A stretch of 18,895 bases of DNA, from the NCBI GenBank assembly GCA_001430745.1, contig KQ481993.1, positions 69,693 through 88,587 on the forward strand. Reading direction: 5' to 3'. The position numbers were made by a program, and so were the translations under genes. Of this stretch, positions 16,868-18,895 are shown piece after piece. Position 1 is the first letter of the stretch; every line of letters starts with the position of its first letter. The notes under the pieces were generated by a model. It ran no database searches and had not been told where the DNA came from. It was given only the letters and a program-made list of their open reading frames with translations. This DNA comes from Auxenochlorella pyrenoidosa. Its lineage: Eukaryota; Chlorophyta; Trebouxiophyceae; Chlorellales; Chlorellaceae.

Positions 16868-18870
16868 GGGCTGGCGTGCTTGCCCTGCGGCCGGGCCAGG
16901 GTCCTTCCTCCCCCGCGCCCCCTCCCTTCACTCCGCAGCTGCAGAGCCCCCGCCGTGGCCGTCCCAGCTCGCCTACCAAGACGCCCGAGGCCCCGAGCAG
17001 CCAGGTGGGCGGGCCCGGCCATCTGCCTTCTCAACGCGTTCAGCCTGCCGCCTGGCCAGGCCCTCCCCGGCCTCGCCGCCTCCTTCTCTAGCTCCAGTGC
17101 GGCCTCCCAGGCCAGCACGGGCCGTCGCCGGCGTGTCGCAGCTGCCCCAGGGGCAGCGCCAGCCGTCAGGGTGCCCAGCACCCGCTCCCTCTGCCCCACC
17201 CCACCTTCTGCCCTTCCGGCACCTTCCCTCTGCTCCCCTGCCCGTCCTGGCCTCCCGCGAGCCTGCCTCCCCCTCTTCGGGTCCATTCAAGCCCTGCAGG
17301 CTGGCCGAAGCATGCGCCACGCCGCCGACCACGCCGAAAGCGTCGCCTGTGAGCGTCGGCTGTCCACTGAAGAGGTGCTGTCTTTGCTCCCGCTGGTTGG
17401 CAAGAAAGTGGCTTGGAGGCTGCACCTGGGTCTCTGCTCTCCTCGTCCGTCCACTCTGCCGCGCTCGGCTCGAAAACTGGCGTCTGCACCGCGCCGCCGG
17501 CGTGTCGTCTCGGGCTGCTGCCGCTCTGGCTCTCCGTCGTCCCTGCTGGGTGTCTGTCCAAGGCTTGGAGGCTGGGAAGCAAGTCAGTTCCGCGCCCCGT
17601 GGCTGCTCTCCTGGGCTTTCTGGCGTCGGCTGTCCACCCGTCTGTCCGAGCATCAAGCAAGGGAGTCGCCGTCTGCCTCGTGGGTTAGCTGGGCCCTGCA
17701 CCGCACCTGAAGCAGCACCGCCGCCATCCGGGCCGCGCTTGAAACAGCAGCCGCAGCGTGGGCTCTGGCCCCTCTGGTTCTCGGTGCCGCCCTGCCTGTG
17801 CAGTATTTGCTCCTCGCCCTGCCCTCCCGCGTCACTATTTCCTGGAACTGCCCTCCTGCTCCTCTCCTGGCTGCGCCCACCCCCGACTGGTTGTGCTGTC
17901 GTTCCCCTGGTTCCCGACTGGTCCCCTGGTTCGACTGGCCCCCGACGGCATCCCGCGCGCAAACCGCCGGTGCACGCCCAAGGCCCAGGTACCGCCGTGC
18001 TTGCCGCCTGCCTGCCCTGCCTGCCTCAGCGCAGCGCCGGTTGGTTGCCTGTAAGCACCCTCCTTGCAGTCCAGCCACCACGCCTTCGCGTCCAGCACGC
18101 ACCCCACCAGACGCCCAGCCCAGCGCTCGCCCGGTTTGGCTCTCGTCTTGGCCTCGCTGCTGCACCGCACCTCAGCCCCAAGTCTCTTGTCACCTCCGCC
18201 GCTGACTGCCTCGGCCACCACAAGTGCTGCTGCGCCTCGCCACGTCCTGCGCCGTCTCTCCACCCGCCGCCACGAGTCGCGCCCCCCGGCACCCACCTCA
18301 CCCAGCCCGCCTCAGCTCAGCCCCCTGTCCCGCTGCCGCCTCCTTTGCCGCCTCCTCGCTCGTCGTCGCGGGCCTCCCAAGGTGCTGTGGTGGGCTTCTT
18401 GTGGGCTGGTTGCCTGTCTTGTGGCAGCAGGCAGCGCTGAGGTTTCCCCCAAAACACTGCAGTGTCACCTCCCAGCCGTGCACCCCGCCCGTTGGTAGAG
18501 CACCTTGAGCCGCCCCACATCTGATGCTGCGCCGCTTCACCGCGCTGGTTAGCTTTCTTGCCTGTTTGGGCCTCCCAGTCAGCCTGGGCAAGTGGGCTCG
18601 CGAGTCTTGGCGGTCGGGCAGCCAGCGGCAGCGCTGACATCTCCAGCCTCCCTGCAGTCGCCTCGTCGTCTCTTCTTTGCGGGCCTCGGGCGCCCCAGTC
18701 TGCCGCGTGTTGCACCACCGTCAGACTGCAGATAAGCCCCCAGGCCACGCTGCCTTTGCCCTGTTGAGTCTGCGGTTCGCCTAAGCCAGGGCTGGGCTGG
18801 ACAGCTGGTGTGGGGTGAGGGCAGCAGCGGCAGGTGCACCCTTCTGTGTTCAGCCCCGCTGCAGCCCCAG
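16868..18870. other. About 2 kb without a recognisable gene, pyrimidine-rich on the plus strand
   Basis: Long open frames exist on both strands (for example plus 17097-18440 and minus 16973-17962), but all translate to Arg/Pro/Ser/Ala/Gly-rich sequence with no domain, and they overlap each other. The plus strand is strongly C- and T-rich. Short motifs recur, such as CGTCGGCTGTCCAC near 17353 and 17624 and GGCTTGGAGGCTG near 17410 and 17562, and several CCCGACTGG copies lie in 17880-17950. It could be promoter, leader, non-coding RNA or a fast-evolving disordered gene. Confidence 0.4.
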
Positions 18871-18895
18871 ATGTTTTCCGCCGAGTGGTTTGAAA
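18871..18895 (+). CDS. Possible first codons of a gene cut by the right edge
   Basis: The last 25 bases start with ATG and read MFSAEWFE without a stop. They are directly preceded by a C-rich tract and CCCCAG, which looks like a 3' splice site, so this could be the start of coding after a 5'-UTR intron. The segment is too short to identify. Confidence 0.2.

Noticed and set aside
16173..16979. A minus-strand open frame of 268 codons with a hydrophobic C-terminal stretch that could pass as membrane segments
   Set aside because: It is antisense to the probable 3' UTR of the EF-hand gene, is mostly Gly/Arg/Ala-rich upstream, and matches no family.
17925..17940. B-box-like GGTTCGACTGG
   Set aside because: It lacks the final CC, and no A-box or cloverleaf can be drawn upstream.
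17097..18440. A plus-strand open frame of 447 codons
   Set aside because: The translation is Pro/Ser/Ala/Leu-rich with no domain, overlaps long frames on both strands, and has no supporting splice or start context. It is described as an unexplained region instead.
18485..18520. tRNA-like D-arm sequence (GTTGGTAGAGCACC)
   Set aside because: No acceptor stem, anticodon arm or GGTTCGANTCC B-box follows at the right distance, so it is a chance match.

Overview
The window is nuclear DNA of a eukaryote with GC-rich, intron-dense genes. It fits a trebouxiophyte green alga of the Chlorella/Micractinium type. Supporting signs are short exons, introns of roughly 100-600 bp with GTGAGG/GTGGGT donors and C-rich acceptors, strong GC bias, CTG/GCC/GGC-rich codon use, alanine/glutamine/acid-rich low-complexity protein segments, and TGTAA pentamers (the chlorophyte poly(A) signal) downstream of several stops. 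No bacterial operon, CRISPR array, transposon, tRNA or rRNA was recognised.

Layout, left to right. (1) 1-3416, minus strand: the 5' two thirds of an MRD1/RBM19-type multi-RRM ribosome-biogenesis protein; its 3' exons lie beyond the left edge. (2) 3417-3947: a short divergent intergenic region. (3) 3948-5991, plus: a complete seven-exon FCF1/UTP24 gene, a PIN-domain nuclease of the small-subunit processome. (4) 6350-9254, minus: a five-exon gene with an N-terminal BRCT domain and a C-terminal BAH-like domain, convergent with FCF1. (5) 9255-10019: a divergent intergenic region with a TATA-like site. (6) 10020-13850, plus: an eight-exon secreted alpha/beta-hydrolase with a GTSSG nucleophile elbow and a low-complexity C-terminal extension. 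Its introns contain several local duplications, including two that copy splice sites. (7) 14281-15879, plus: a six-exon small EF-hand protein with an apparent GC-AG intron inside the calcium loop. (8) about 16340-18895: 2.5 kb of C/T-rich sequence with no recognised gene, one weak candidate ORF, and possibly the first codons of a gene cut by the right edge.

Functionally, MRD1 and FCF1 are divergently arranged and both act in 18S rRNA maturation, so the shared 531-bp region is a candidate bidirectional ribosome-biogenesis promoter. The BRCT/BAH gene suggests a chromatin or DNA-damage role. The hydrolase and EF-hand genes show no clear functional link to the others. All exon structures were assembled by hand from frame, phase and splice consensus; each joins in phase, and FCF1 and MRD1 match known family sequence across the junctions.
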